Shown: one piece after another, positions 46,683 through 54,613 of the stretch
How the letters are laid out: the number at the start of each line of letters is the position of its first letter
How positions within the stretch are numbered: the first letter of the stretch is position 1
Assembly (NCBI RefSeq): GCF_018603515.1
Contig: NZ_JACATN010000007.1
Coordinates: 1-64,000 of the forward strand
Direction: 5' to 3'
DNA: 64,000 nt
DNA from: Zobellia barbeyronii
Lineage (GTDB): Bacteria > Bacteroidota > Bacteroidia > Flavobacteriales > Flavobacteriaceae
Program-made: the position numbers and the translations under genes
Notes under the pieces: generated by a model
Told to the model about the DNA's origin: nothing
Database searches by the model: none
What the model saw: only the letters and a program-made list of their open reading frames with translations

Positions 46683-46955
46683 TTAATTAAATTTTGTAGG
46701 AAATTTATTTAAGGTAACAATAATTAATGAACTAGAATAGAATGATCAATTTCTAATGTTAGTTTTTTTAAGAAAAAACTTACAAATATAAAACGAGATA
46801 TTCTAAAAATATTGCAGTATGCTACTTGATAACTTCTAACTGATACACCATATTAATTTTATTATCAACAGCTTATATCCTAAAGCAAACAATAAAATTA
46901 CCGGAGGAACCCATAATCTATAATAATTCAACCTCGCTAACGAAGGTTATAAAAA
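46683..46955. other. Gene-free spacer upstream of the PAS kinase gene
   Basis: About 270 bases without a coding frame. A small stem AACCT/AGGTT lies near 46930-46948. The leftward promoter of the kinase gene should be here but I do not see a full match. Confidence 0.4.
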
Positions 46956-46997
46956 GTAAAAACTCTCCTACATTCAATAGTTTTGAATGAAGGAGAG
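46956..46997 (-). terminator. Terminator after the first SDR gene
   Basis: CTCTCCT (46963-46969) pairs with AGGAGAG (46991-46997), with an inner ATTCAA/TTGAAT stem. On the minus strand it runs into a T-rich tail, about 60 bases after the gene end. Confidence 0.75.
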
Positions 46998-47056
46998 CGT
47001 TTTATTTACTTCGTTTACCCAATCTAAAAAGGGCTTACCAAGGTAATCTTTATATC

Positions 47057-47773
47057 CTATGGATTAGTGGACCAAATAGATGCATTTGCTAACATGGCTC
47101 TTCTAGGTAATTTTAAACCTGCAGTAATCAATTCTGCAAAATCTTCCGGCTGTAAAACTTTTTCCGGGTTACCATCTGTAATACCTAACTCCAAAGTCAT
47201 ATCTGTAGCAATGGTACTTGGTGTTAACGTAGATACTCTAATGTTGTCTTTACGAACCTCTTTAGTCAATGCCTGAGACATACCAATAACAGCAAACTTA
47301 GATGCTGAATATGCGGACGTATTTGCGTTACCGCTTAACCCAGCTGTAGAAGAAATATTTATGATATCACCTTCTTTATTGGCTATTAAGTGCGGTAAAA
47401 CTACTTTGGTTGCGTAATACACACCCAATACGTTAACCTCAATCATGCGCGTCCATTCGGAAACTTCCATTTCATTGAAGGGGGCAAAATTTCCAATACC
47501 GGCGTTGTTCATTAAAATATCTACTCCACCTAAATCTTGAATGATACTTGCCATTCCCTTTTGTACGGCTTCATAATTGCTTACATCAAACGCTGCATAG
47601 GTTGCATTTACACCTAACTTCTTAAGTTCAGCTACCGTTTCTTTTAGGGTATTCTCATTTTGACCCGTTATTCCAACAGCAATACCTTCTTTTGCAAAAG
47701 CAATTGCAGTAGCGCGACCTATTCCCCTACTCCCACCGGTAATAATGGCTTTTTTACCTTTTAAATCTTCCAT
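47057..47773 (-). CDS. Short-chain dehydrogenase/reductase, FabG-like
   Basis: 238 residues. Rossmann motif TGGSRGIGRAT, NNAGIGN, and the active-site Ser (ISSTAG) with YSASK. NAD(P)H-dependent reduction of a carbonyl group. The match is nearest to 3-oxoacyl-ACP reductases, but the genes around it are redox proteins rather than fatty acid genes, so another small carbonyl substrate is likely. Cytoplasmic. Confidence 0.9.
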   Translation of the reverse strand: MEDLKGKKAIITGGSRGIGRATAIAFAKEGIAVGITGQNENTLKETVAELKKLGVNATYAAFDVSNYEAVQKGMASIIQDLGGVDILMNNAGIGNFAPFNEMEVSEWTRMIEVNVLGVYYATKVVLPHLIANKEGDIINISSTAGLSGNANTSAYSASKFAVIGMSQALTKEVRKDNIRVSTLTPSTIATDMTLELGITDGNPEKVLQPEDFAELITAGLKLPRRAMLANASIWSTNP

Positions 47774-47893
47774 CTTAAAAACTATATTTTTTAGTAAACC
47801 TTTCTATACACAAGATTAACAAATCTTATCTAATTTCCTGGGCCTAGAAAGGATATTCAATACTTTTAAATGATTTAATAAACCAAACAGAAT

Positions 47894-48541
47894 TTAAGCT
47901 TCCTGCAACATCTCAGTCAACACTTCCTTAAAAACATGTACTGGTTGCGCACCGGTTAACGCACTCTTCTTATCAAATACAAAAGTAGGCACTGATGATA
48001 CACCTAGCCCTTGCCAATACTGCTCTTTAGAAGTAACCTCATATAGTGCGGTATCATCATCTAATCTGGCCATACCTTTTTCTACGTTCAAGCCTACCGC
48101 TTTTAACTCTTGAGCTAAAACTTCTCTATCCGAGACATCTTTTCTTTCGCTAAAAAAAGCGGTTACAAAACGCATCTTAAGTTCTGTTTGTTTACCATTT
48201 TCTCTAGCATAATCAAGAAGCACATGAGCTTCACGAGTGTTAGCCATGCGCATCTCATCAAAGTAATCAAAAGTAAAACCAAGCTCTTCACCTGCTTCTA
48301 TCATACGTTGTTGAGATTCTCTTTGCTGCTCTATTGTAGAACCGTATTTATTGGCAATATGCTCAATTACATTTTCTCCTTCTGCAGGCATCTGTGGATT
48401 AAGCTCAAACGGTTGCCATTCAATCTCTACCCTATCTTCAATACCTAATTCAGAAATGGCTTTTTGCAAGCGTTTATAGCCAATGGTACACCAAGGACAA
48501 ACCACATCTGAAACAATATCTAATTTTATTTTATCTGCCAT
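47894..48541 (-). CDS. DsbA-family oxidoreductase, FrnE-like
   Basis: 215 residues without a signal peptide. Thioredoxin-fold active site CPWC in SDVVCPWCTIGYKRL, and the FrnE-type end with GVSSVPTFVFDKKSALTGAQ. FrnE proteins are cytoplasmic disulfide oxidoreductases or glutathione-S-transferase kappa-like enzymes linked to oxidative stress. Same strand as its redox neighbours, 120 bases before the SDR gene. Confidence 0.9.
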   Translation of the reverse strand: MADKIKLDIVSDVVCPWCTIGYKRLQKAISELGIEDRVEIEWQPFELNPQMPAEGENVIEHIANKYGSTIEQQRESQQRMIEAGEELGFTFDYFDEMRMANTREAHVLLDYARENGKQTELKMRFVTAFFSERKDVSDREVLAQELKAVGLNVEKGMARLDDDTALYEVTSKEQYWQGLGVSSVPTFVFDKKSALTGAQPVHVFKEVLTEMLQEA

Positions 48542-48615
48542 AACGTAAATTTTAATTTAATTGAAACACTGAATTTATACTGTGTGCTTTTCTTAATCTA
48601 CCATCTAAAAAATAG

Positions 48616-48924
48616 TTAGACTATATCACTAATTTGAAGCACTCCCTGAACATTGGTATAATTAGGCAAATCTGCCGCCAATGTTGCTCCATGAGGTCCA
48701 AAAGATTTCTGAAATTCTTCTACAGATTCAAAATATAGGTTTGCGATTGCAACGTAAGGTGCTAGCTCACCAGGTTCTCTTCCTGCCAATCCTTTCTCTA
48801 CCTCAACTTTTTTAAGCGCGCTCCCTACCAATTTCTTAACCATAGGTATATGAGTATTTATATAATACGCTAAATCAAATTCTACAGTTTTACTGTTCGG
48901 ATATAATACAGATACTTTAATCAT
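48616..48924 (-). CDS. EthD-family small protein
   Basis: 102 residues with the dimeric alpha-beta-barrel pattern of EthD (SVLYPNSKTVEFDLAYYINTHIPMV start, GPHGATLAADLPNYTNV end). Members bind quinones or small hydrophobic compounds or take part in their breakdown. It lies 29 bases after the 48954 gene on the same strand and 74 bases before the FrnE-like gene. Confidence 0.85.
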   Translation of the reverse strand: MIKVSVLYPNSKTVEFDLAYYINTHIPMVKKLVGSALKKVEVEKGLAGREPGELAPYVAIANLYFESVEEFQKSFGPHGATLAADLPNYTNVQGVLQISDIV

Positions 48925-48953
48925 TAGTTTATTTTTTATGTTGTTCTATAATA

Positions 48954-49820
48954 TCAATTCTTGCCTATGGGATTCAACTTATCAGCCGGAAAACTATCCC
49001 ATTTAAAACTTTCTACAGTTACCCTATGTACGTTCTCATTGGTATCATCTTTGGGTTCACCAATTTGAGCTGTCATTACAAACGGTACTAAAATACCATT
49101 TACGTTTCTATAGTCTTCAAATTGCATGGAACCATACAAAAAATTTGGTGCAGGTTTAGGATTATTTCTTGTAGTAAATGTGGCCGCTTCAACAAGACCA
49201 CTTTCTTTACCTATCCATAGTACATAATGGTCATAATCCTTAGTAGTTTCATTACCCCAACTCACAAAAACTTTTTCAATTTTTTGCCCTCTTAATTCAT
49301 CTTGACCAACATACCTTATAAACGGAGCTTTAGATAAGCGGTCTGCTAACTCAAAGAAATACTGCAATGCGCCAAGAGTGAAAATAATTCCAGCATTATC
49401 CTCTACTTCCGAATGATATGTTATATGTTGTTTTTCGTAATAATCATTAGAAATTATTCCAGCAACATATCCTTTTTCATCCCCTTCCAGAACTTCCAGC
49501 TGACTATCAAAATTGCCTACTTTAAACCGAAAAGCTATTTTGGGATTCTCCCATCTATACGGTGAACCCACCTTACCCATCAATCCAGGCCAATAATCTC
49601 TTCCAATGGCTTCATAAGTTGAAAACTGGTTGAGTTTATCTAATCCTTGTTTTAGAACCGCTTCATCTAATAATTCTTTAGCATAAGCTATTTTTTCTTT
49701 GGACTGATTATTGTCTTTGACTTCATCTGGTCTTAAGTCGGCCAGGACAAATGCGCTAATTGCCATAAATACTGCGAGTATCGCAAATACCAATAGTATA
49801 ATTCTAAAAATTTTTTTCAT
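48954..49820 (-). CDS. Membrane-anchored or secreted protein, function unknown
   Basis: 288 residues. An N-terminal membrane helix or uncleaved signal (5-28), followed by a beta-rich soluble part (FRFKVGNFDSQLEVLEGDE, IRYVGQDELRGQKIEKVFVSW, VLWIGKESGLVEAATFTTR) similar in pattern to LolA-like lipid-binding folds. I cannot place it in a named family with confidence. It lies within the redox gene group, and may carry or sense a hydrophobic compound at the membrane. Confidence 0.6.
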   Translation of the reverse strand: MKKIFRIILLVFAILAVFMAISAFVLADLRPDEVKDNNQSKEKIAYAKELLDEAVLKQGLDKLNQFSTYEAIGRDYWPGLMGKVGSPYRWENPKIAFRFKVGNFDSQLEVLEGDEKGYVAGIISNDYYEKQHITYHSEVEDNAGIIFTLGALQYFFELADRLSKAPFIRYVGQDELRGQKIEKVFVSWGNETTKDYDHYVLWIGKESGLVEAATFTTRNNPKPAPNFLYGSMQFEDYRNVNGILVPFVMTAQIGEPKDDTNENVHRVTVESFKWDSFPADKLNPIGKN

Positions 49821-49840
49821 GGTTAGTTGGGGTTACTAGA

Positions 49841-49872
49841 GAAAAAAGACCTTGCCCGAACATACAGGCAAG
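49841..49872 (-). terminator. Hairpin terminator after the second SDR gene
   Basis: CTTGCC (49851-49856) pairs with GGCAAG (49867-49872); on the minus strand it is followed by six T residues. It lies 39 bases after the SDR stop. Confidence 0.65.
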
Positions 49873-49910
49873 ACCATTAAATTATATAATTAATAACTGG
49901 TTGTCTAAAA

Positions 49911-50645
49911 CTATTCGTTCATATCTGCCAATACCACTTTGTCAGAAAAACTTTGGTAAGCACCTTCAACTTGCTTTGCCATAGCATCTGGAAACAAGTG
50001 GAAATCACCTGCTTTTAATGCACTAACAATACCTTCTGCAACTTCTTCAGTAGTTGAATCTGTTTCAAAACCAGCAGTCGCGGCCATATCCGTATCAATA
50101 GGTCCTGGATGAACACTTAAAATACTAACTCCCTTGGCGCCTAGTTCTGTTCTTAACCCTTGAGTTAATGAATATGAGGCAGCCTTAGATGCTGAATATG
50201 TAGACAATTGCGAAAAGTTTTTGATAGATGCGATAGAATTCAGCTGTACCAAAGCTCCTTTTTTATCTTCCAAAGTCTTGGCAAAAGCATTAGCTACACG
50301 CAATAAACCAAAAGCATTAACTTCTAGTTGTTGTCTAAAATCTTCTTCCACATTTTCTCCTATTGTAGCGTATGGAGTTCCCAGTCCTGCATTGTTTACA
50401 ACAACATCTACATCATTAGCTTTCTGAGCTAAATCTTTAATGGATTGCGAATTAGAAACATCTGCTTTAATGGTCACTACTTTATTGCCATACTTTTCTT
50501 CCAATTCTTTGGTAGAACTTGTATCACGCACTGCCAAGTATACTTTCTTGGCGCCGTGGTTTATAAAAGATTCTACAATTGCTTTACCAATACCACGATT
50601 GGCTCCTGTTACTAGTGCTACTTTATTTTCTATTGAAATGCTCAT
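49911..50645 (-). CDS. Short-chain dehydrogenase/reductase
   Basis: 244 residues. TGANRGIGKAI for cofactor binding, NNAGLG, LNSIAS for the active-site Ser and YSASKAASYSL for Tyr and Lys. A distinct SDR from the one at 47057 (low similarity outside motifs). The substrate is unknown. It is bounded by hairpin terminators on both sides, so it may be transcribed by itself. Confidence 0.9.
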   Translation of the reverse strand: MSISIENKVALVTGANRGIGKAIVESFINHGAKKVYLAVRDTSSTKELEEKYGNKVVTIKADVSNSQSIKDLAQKANDVDVVVNNAGLGTPYATIGENVEEDFRQQLEVNAFGLLRVANAFAKTLEDKKGALVQLNSIASIKNFSQLSTYSASKAASYSLTQGLRTELGAKGVSILSVHPGPIDTDMAATAGFETDSTTEEVAEGIVSALKAGDFHLFPDAMAKQVEGAYQSFSDKVVLADMNE

Positions 50646-50702
50646 AGTTTATTTTTTTATGTCGAACTGTTTTAAGGTCGATTTTTTAAGGTGATTAGAA
50701 TT

Positions 50703-50735
50703 AATAAACCTTCCGCTTTAAACGGAAGGCTTATT
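50703..50735 (-). terminator. Hairpin terminator after the AhpD-like gene
   Basis: CCTTCCG (50709-50715) pairs with CGGAAGG (50723-50729), with AATAA/TTATT flanks that extend the stem. It lies 50 bases after the AhpD-like stop. Confidence 0.6.
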
Positions 50736-50782
50736 TATTGCCATCATGCTTCATTAGCTAACAACATTAGGCAATATTCTTT

Positions 50783-51331
50783 TTACTTTTTCCAAGCAAA
50801 TTTCTGGAACGCTGCATCAACAGGTGTTTCTGCAATATGGTTTACGTAATTACTGATTACTTTTTGAGAAAGACCTAAAATAATTTCTAGTAGTTGTCTC
50901 TCTTCATAACCTGCTGCGTAAAATGCCTGTACATCTTCATTATCAATATATCCTCTGTTACGAACAATCTTAAGAGTTGTTTCATGAAGAACTTGTAATT
51001 TATCGGATGGTAACTTAGTACCATTTCTTAATGCTTCTGTAATAGCATCATCTACTTTCATCATTTTTGCGATAGCGGTATGTGCCGGTACACAGTAATG
51101 ACAAGCATGCTCTACGTTAATAGTTTGCCATACAACAGTAAGTTCATCATTATTAAAAGATGAGTCTACAAAAAGCTCATGTAAAGATTGGTAAGCTTTT
51201 AAAAGACCAGGTGCTCCTGCCAATACGCCGTGAAGATTTGGAATATTACCATACGCTTTTATAGAGTTTTCTAATAATGGCTTGCTTTCAGCTGGTGCTG
51301 TTTCTAAAGTGTGTATTGTTAATGTGCTCAT
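50783..51331 (-). CDS. Carboxymuconolactone decarboxylase/AhpD-like protein
   Basis: 182 residues, all helical, with the redox motif CHYC in VEHACHYCVPAHTAIAKMM, as in AhpD-type peroxidase partners. The Cys pair and nearby His fit a thiol-based antioxidant role rather than a lactone decarboxylase. It is the first gene downstream of tetR, with a perfect palindrome (51365-51380) in the gap, so it is likely the main target of that regulator. Confidence 0.9.
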   Translation of the reverse strand: MSTLTIHTLETAPAESKPLLENSIKAYGNIPNLHGVLAGAPGLLKAYQSLHELFVDSSFNNDELTVVWQTINVEHACHYCVPAHTAIAKMMKVDDAITEALRNGTKLPSDKLQVLHETTLKIVRNRGYIDNEDVQAFYAAGYEERQLLEIILGLSQKVISNYVNHIAETPVDAAFQKFAWKK

Positions 51332-51364
51332 AGTTTTTATTTTTATTTATTATTAAATATATTT

Positions 51365-51380
51365 CTAAGCAAATGCTTAG
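51365..51380. promoter_or_regulatory. Palindromic operator between tetR and the AhpD-like gene
   Basis: CTAAGCA-AA-TGCTTAG, a perfect inverted repeat with seven-base arms. The same sequence, with one mismatch, lies in the tetR promoter (51986-52001). This pairing points to binding by the TetR-family protein. Confidence 0.7.
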
Positions 51381-51398
51381 TTTAGGTGCAAAAAATTT

Positions 51399-51962
51399 TT
51401 ATATGTTCAAAAATGTAAATTCAATTGTATCGTTGAGTTGGCTTTGGTCGAAAACTTTTGATGAAACTGACAAACCCAATAAACTATTCATTAAATAATT
51501 TGATTGTCGAGCGGCTTCCTCTACCGTATTACCTTTTTCTTGCAAAAGATTATCTACAAATAATTGCTTAATATCGTTAGCAAAATCCATCAATTGCTCC
51601 ATGATTACAGGGTCTCCGTCTTCTTTAATTTCGTTTACCGTATTAGTCACTAAACAACCTCTATTCTTATCGTCTTCTTTCGCAAATTCTAAAAAATCAT
51701 AAAAGTATTGCTTAATACCTTCCTTTCCATTATTAGATTTAGAAAGCTTATCAGTTATAGACCGTATTCTCTTTTTGTACGCATTAATACTTTCAAGAAA
51801 TACACCCTGCTTATTCCCAAAACTAGAATAAATAGAAAATTGGTTGATGCCCATTTCCTTTTCCAGCATACGAACAGTAGTAGCCTCATAACCATTTCTC
51901 CAAAAAAGAGCTGTGGCCTTTTCAATTACTTCTTCTTCGTTATATTGCTTCTTTCTAGCCAT
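51399..51962 (-). CDS. TetR/AcrR-family regulator
   Basis: 187 residues from the ATG at 51962 (MARKKQYNEEEVIEKATALF). The N-terminal helix-turn-helix is NGYEATTVRMLEKEMGINQFSIYSSFGNKQGV. The C-terminal part binds a ligand of unknown nature; a Cys (GCLVTNTVNEI) matches the family pattern near this site. An in-frame ATG at 51983 lies in the -7 element and is not the start. It likely represses itself and the AhpD-like gene. Confidence 0.92.
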   Translation of the reverse strand: MARKKQYNEEEVIEKATALFWRNGYEATTVRMLEKEMGINQFSIYSSFGNKQGVFLESINAYKKRIRSITDKLSKSNNGKEGIKQYFYDFLEFAKEDDKNRGCLVTNTVNEIKEDGDPVIMEQLMDFANDIKQLFVDNLLQEKGNTVEEAARQSNYLMNSLLGLSVSSKVFDQSQLNDTIEFTFLNI

Positions 51963-51980
51963 TGTTTCTAAACTACCATA

Positions 51981-52010
51981 CAAAACTAAGCACTTGCTTT
52001 GTTATTACAA
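51981..52010 (-). promoter_or_regulatory. tetR promoter with operator in its spacer
   Basis: On the minus strand: TTG at 52008-52010, 19-base spacer, TAGTTTTG at 51981-51988. The near-palindrome CTAAGCA-CT-TGCTTTG (51986-52001) fills the spacer and overlaps the -7 element, the ideal place for a repressor. Confidence 0.7.
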
Positions 52011-52040
52011 AATTTTTAAGAATAATTTAGCTTTTCAGTA

Positions 52041-52097
52041 TAAAAAAGCAGCTCAAACGTCTGGTTCACAGATTTGTGAGCTATACGTTTGAGCTGC
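52041..52097 (-). terminator. Terminator of the receiver-GT2 operon
   Basis: GCAGCTCAAACGT (52048-52060) pairs with ACGTTTGAGCTGC (52085-52097), with an inner TCACA/TGTGA stem. On the minus strand six T residues follow. It lies 25 bases after the receiver-GT2 stop. Confidence 0.85.
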
Positions 52098-52122
52098 CAA
52101 TAAAATTACTTAATACTTTTAT

Positions 52123-53262
52123 CTACCTATATGACACAGCAATCTTAGCCAGTTGGCCAACAATTTTAACTGAGTCTTTCATGGATAATTTAGAGCCATC
52201 TGCATGAATCCATCTTTTAAGTGGCTGCTCACAAATTATGCGCTTTGCTTCTTCTTTACCGTAATGCTTTCTCATACGCATGAAAATCTCAACATCAAAA
52301 AGCCATTTGGTAATGAACTTTTTGTTGAACATAGTTGAAGCTATCTCACGGTCCATTATTTTAGCACCACACTGTGTATCCTTAAAAGGCATACCCAGAA
52401 TAGTCTGTATGATCATATTAATGGTCATACTTATAATTTTACGAGCAGATTCTTTTGTGATATTCGCTCCCATTCTACTAATTCTAGAACCACTTACAAT
52501 CTTAAATTGTGAGTTTTCTATTGTTTTGACTAAATCGTCAAAATCTCTAAAATCTGTTGAAAGATCGGCATCTAGATATCCTAGATAATCTAATTGTTCA
52601 TCTTTAATCATATGTAAGATTCCTTGGCGTACCGCTTCTGCCTTACCACCATTCTTCTCACAATTATATACACTTATATTAGACTCGTTCCCTTTCCGAA
52701 GCTCATGTAACACCTCTAGGGTTTTATCTGTACTTCCATCATTTACAAAGCATAAATGATATCCCAAATTCTCTTGCGCAAAGGCTTTGAATTCCGGACC
52801 TGATAAACGGTCTTCTTCATTATAACATGGTATAACTACACCCACACAGTTCTTTTGAAGCATTCGGGCATTATCACTTGTTACCGCTTCTTTTTGAACA
52901 TCGGGTGCTCCAATGATTCGTTTTATCCGTGCAGCCATTTCATCTAGACTCACAGGCTTTTTCATATAATCATTGATACCTAAGTCAAAACCATCTACAA
53001 TGATTTTCTCATCGGTATTACCGGACATCACCAATATTGGTGTTTCAGATTTCTGTTCAAGACGAATGTGTTTTACCACTTGCAGTCCTGACATACCTGG
53101 CATGTTAATATCCACCAGTACTAAGTCTGGTTGAAAATTATCAAATACTTCTATGCCCTGCTCACCGGAGCTGGCTGTTTTAACCTCATAACCTAGTTCT
53201 AATAATCTCTTTTCAACAGAAAGCAAAATCAATTGCTGGTCGTCAATGGTTAATATTTTCAT
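52123..53262 (-). CDS. Response-regulator receiver fused to a GT2 glycosyltransferase
   Basis: 379 residues. Residues 1-118 are a complete receiver domain: acidic pair D7-D8, phospho-acceptor D51 in LVDINMPG, Ser in VMSGN near 80 and Lys in MKKPV near 102. After a short linker, residues about 138-375 form a GT-A glycosyltransferase (VVIPCYNEEDRL, FVNDGSTDKT, DADLST metal-binding motif, DTQCGAKIM), nearest to ALG5 or DPM1-type polyprenyl-phosphate sugar synthases. No membrane helices follow. It should make a lipid-linked sugar under phosphorylation control. Last gene of the leftward arm after the GT4 gene (40 bases). Confidence 0.9.
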   Translation of the reverse strand: MKILTIDDQQLILLSVEKRLLELGYEVKTASSGEQGIEVFDNFQPDLVLVDINMPGMSGLQVVKHIRLEQKSETPILVMSGNTDEKIIVDGFDLGINDYMKKPVSLDEMAARIKRIIGAPDVQKEAVTSDNARMLQKNCVGVVIPCYNEEDRLSGPEFKAFAQENLGYHLCFVNDGSTDKTLEVLHELRKGNESNISVYNCEKNGGKAEAVRQGILHMIKDEQLDYLGYLDADLSTDFRDFDDLVKTIENSQFKIVSGSRISRMGANITKESARKIISMTINMIIQTILGMPFKDTQCGAKIMDREIASTMFNKKFITKWLFDVEIFMRMRKHYGKEEAKRIICEQPLKRWIHADGSKLSMKDSVKIVGQLAKIAVSYR

Positions 53263-53302
53263 GGTGGTATTTTTTATAAGATGTGGGATCCTAATTTTTT
53301 GT

Positions 53303-54541
53303 TTATGCTTTTACTTTTTCGTGCGATAATCCAATTGCGTTTACGTCTATTATTTCGCCTTTAGATTTTTGAACCTGAATGGCCTTGAAATAATCTAAAT
53401 ACATTTGGGTAATGGTACTCATTGGTAGCGAACAAGCAGCCTCATAATTGGTCTTGGCCAACTCTGTTCTATAAGCATCATCAGTAAGTATTTTTTCTAT
53501 GGCATCTGCTAAAGACGCTTTGTTCTCCGGTAAAAAGAACTCGCCTCTATACCCTTCTTCTTGAACAAGTACACTTAAGTCTCCTAGATCAGGAAGTGCA
53601 ACTGCTTTTCCGTAGCTTCCTGCTTGGTGCAAAACTCCAGAACTACCTGTAGTAGAAGTATACGGAAAGACCACTACAGCACTTTGACCAAAAATAACGG
53701 GTACGTCTTCTTCGGCTACATAACCTGTAAATCGTATTTGAGGTACATGGCTATAAACTTCTTCCATTTTCTTTAGATATCCAGGGGTATTGGGACTATC
53801 TGTACCTGCAATTACAATTTCTATATCTTCATTGCTTCTATTCCGGATTACTTCTACAGCTTCTATAAGCACCTCAACTTTTTTGTAGGTACCAAACTTT
53901 CCAAAAGCCATGACCTGCTTTGGACCTGCGGGAAGACTAAAATCTGGTTCTGGAGGTGTTTCAAAAGAACCGTGAGGAATTAACGCAATGTTCTTCGCTT
54001 TATATTTTTGTTCTAGAATAGTTACATATTTGCTAATGGTAACCGCCAAAATATCTGACGCCAAAACGAACTTCGTTAAAGTGGTTCCTATGAAACCATA
54101 TACCTTTTGAAGTATTTTACTTTTAGTAAATCCGGCACTATCCAAATCTACTTGCTCCAATATATTGTGCAATAATGAAATGGTAGGAATACCTTTAAAT
54201 TTGGTTGCATAAGGCAACATTAACCCTAAAGCTGCTGGTATCTTTTTATCACCAAATTTCAAAAACTGTAAATTAAAAAGTACAGCATCTGGCTTATGAA
54301 TACTAATAGATTTATTAACTGTCAATAAGTTCCAATAGCTATTAAAATCCCAACATTCTGAAACTGTAATTTTACACCCTTCCCCTTCAAATGAAAGGTC
54401 TTTTGGCTCCTCCGTTTTATCTGTCATCAAAATGATTTCAGTGACTTCTTCCTGTAATCTAAAATGCTTTACAAGATAATATCCGTATTCCGTCAATGTG
54501 ACTTTACTGGGAGGATATGCGGTTACAATGGCTAGTTTCAT
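53303..54541 (-). CDS. GT4-family glycosyltransferase
   Basis: 412 residues of GT-B fold. The N-terminal half (IVTAYPPSK onward, HNILEQVDLD) binds the acceptor; the C-terminal half has FGKFGTYKKVEVLIEAVEV, IRFTGYVAEEDVPVIFGQS and SSGVLHQAGSYGKAVALPD, which form the nucleotide-sugar site. The E-x7-E element of the family is not clear. Retaining transferase for the glycan repeat unit. It lies 72 bases after the flippase gene on the same strand. Confidence 0.88.
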   Translation of the reverse strand: MKLAIVTAYPPSKVTLTEYGYYLVKHFRLQEEVTEIILMTDKTEEPKDLSFEGEGCKITVSECWDFNSYWNLLTVNKSISIHKPDAVLFNLQFLKFGDKKIPAALGLMLPYATKFKGIPTISLLHNILEQVDLDSAGFTKSKILQKVYGFIGTTLTKFVLASDILAVTISKYVTILEQKYKAKNIALIPHGSFETPPEPDFSLPAGPKQVMAFGKFGTYKKVEVLIEAVEVIRNRSNEDIEIVIAGTDSPNTPGYLKKMEEVYSHVPQIRFTGYVAEEDVPVIFGQSAVVVFPYTSTTGSSGVLHQAGSYGKAVALPDLGDLSVLVQEEGYRGEFFLPENKASLADAIEKILTDDAYRTELAKTNYEAACSLPMSTITQMYLDYFKAIQVQKSKGEIIDVNAIGLSHEKVKA

Positions 54542-54613
54542 ACTGTAGGTTTAATTTTTTGGGACTATTTAATGAACAGTTATCTTATGTTTTTATACTA
54601 ATTTTTAAAATTT

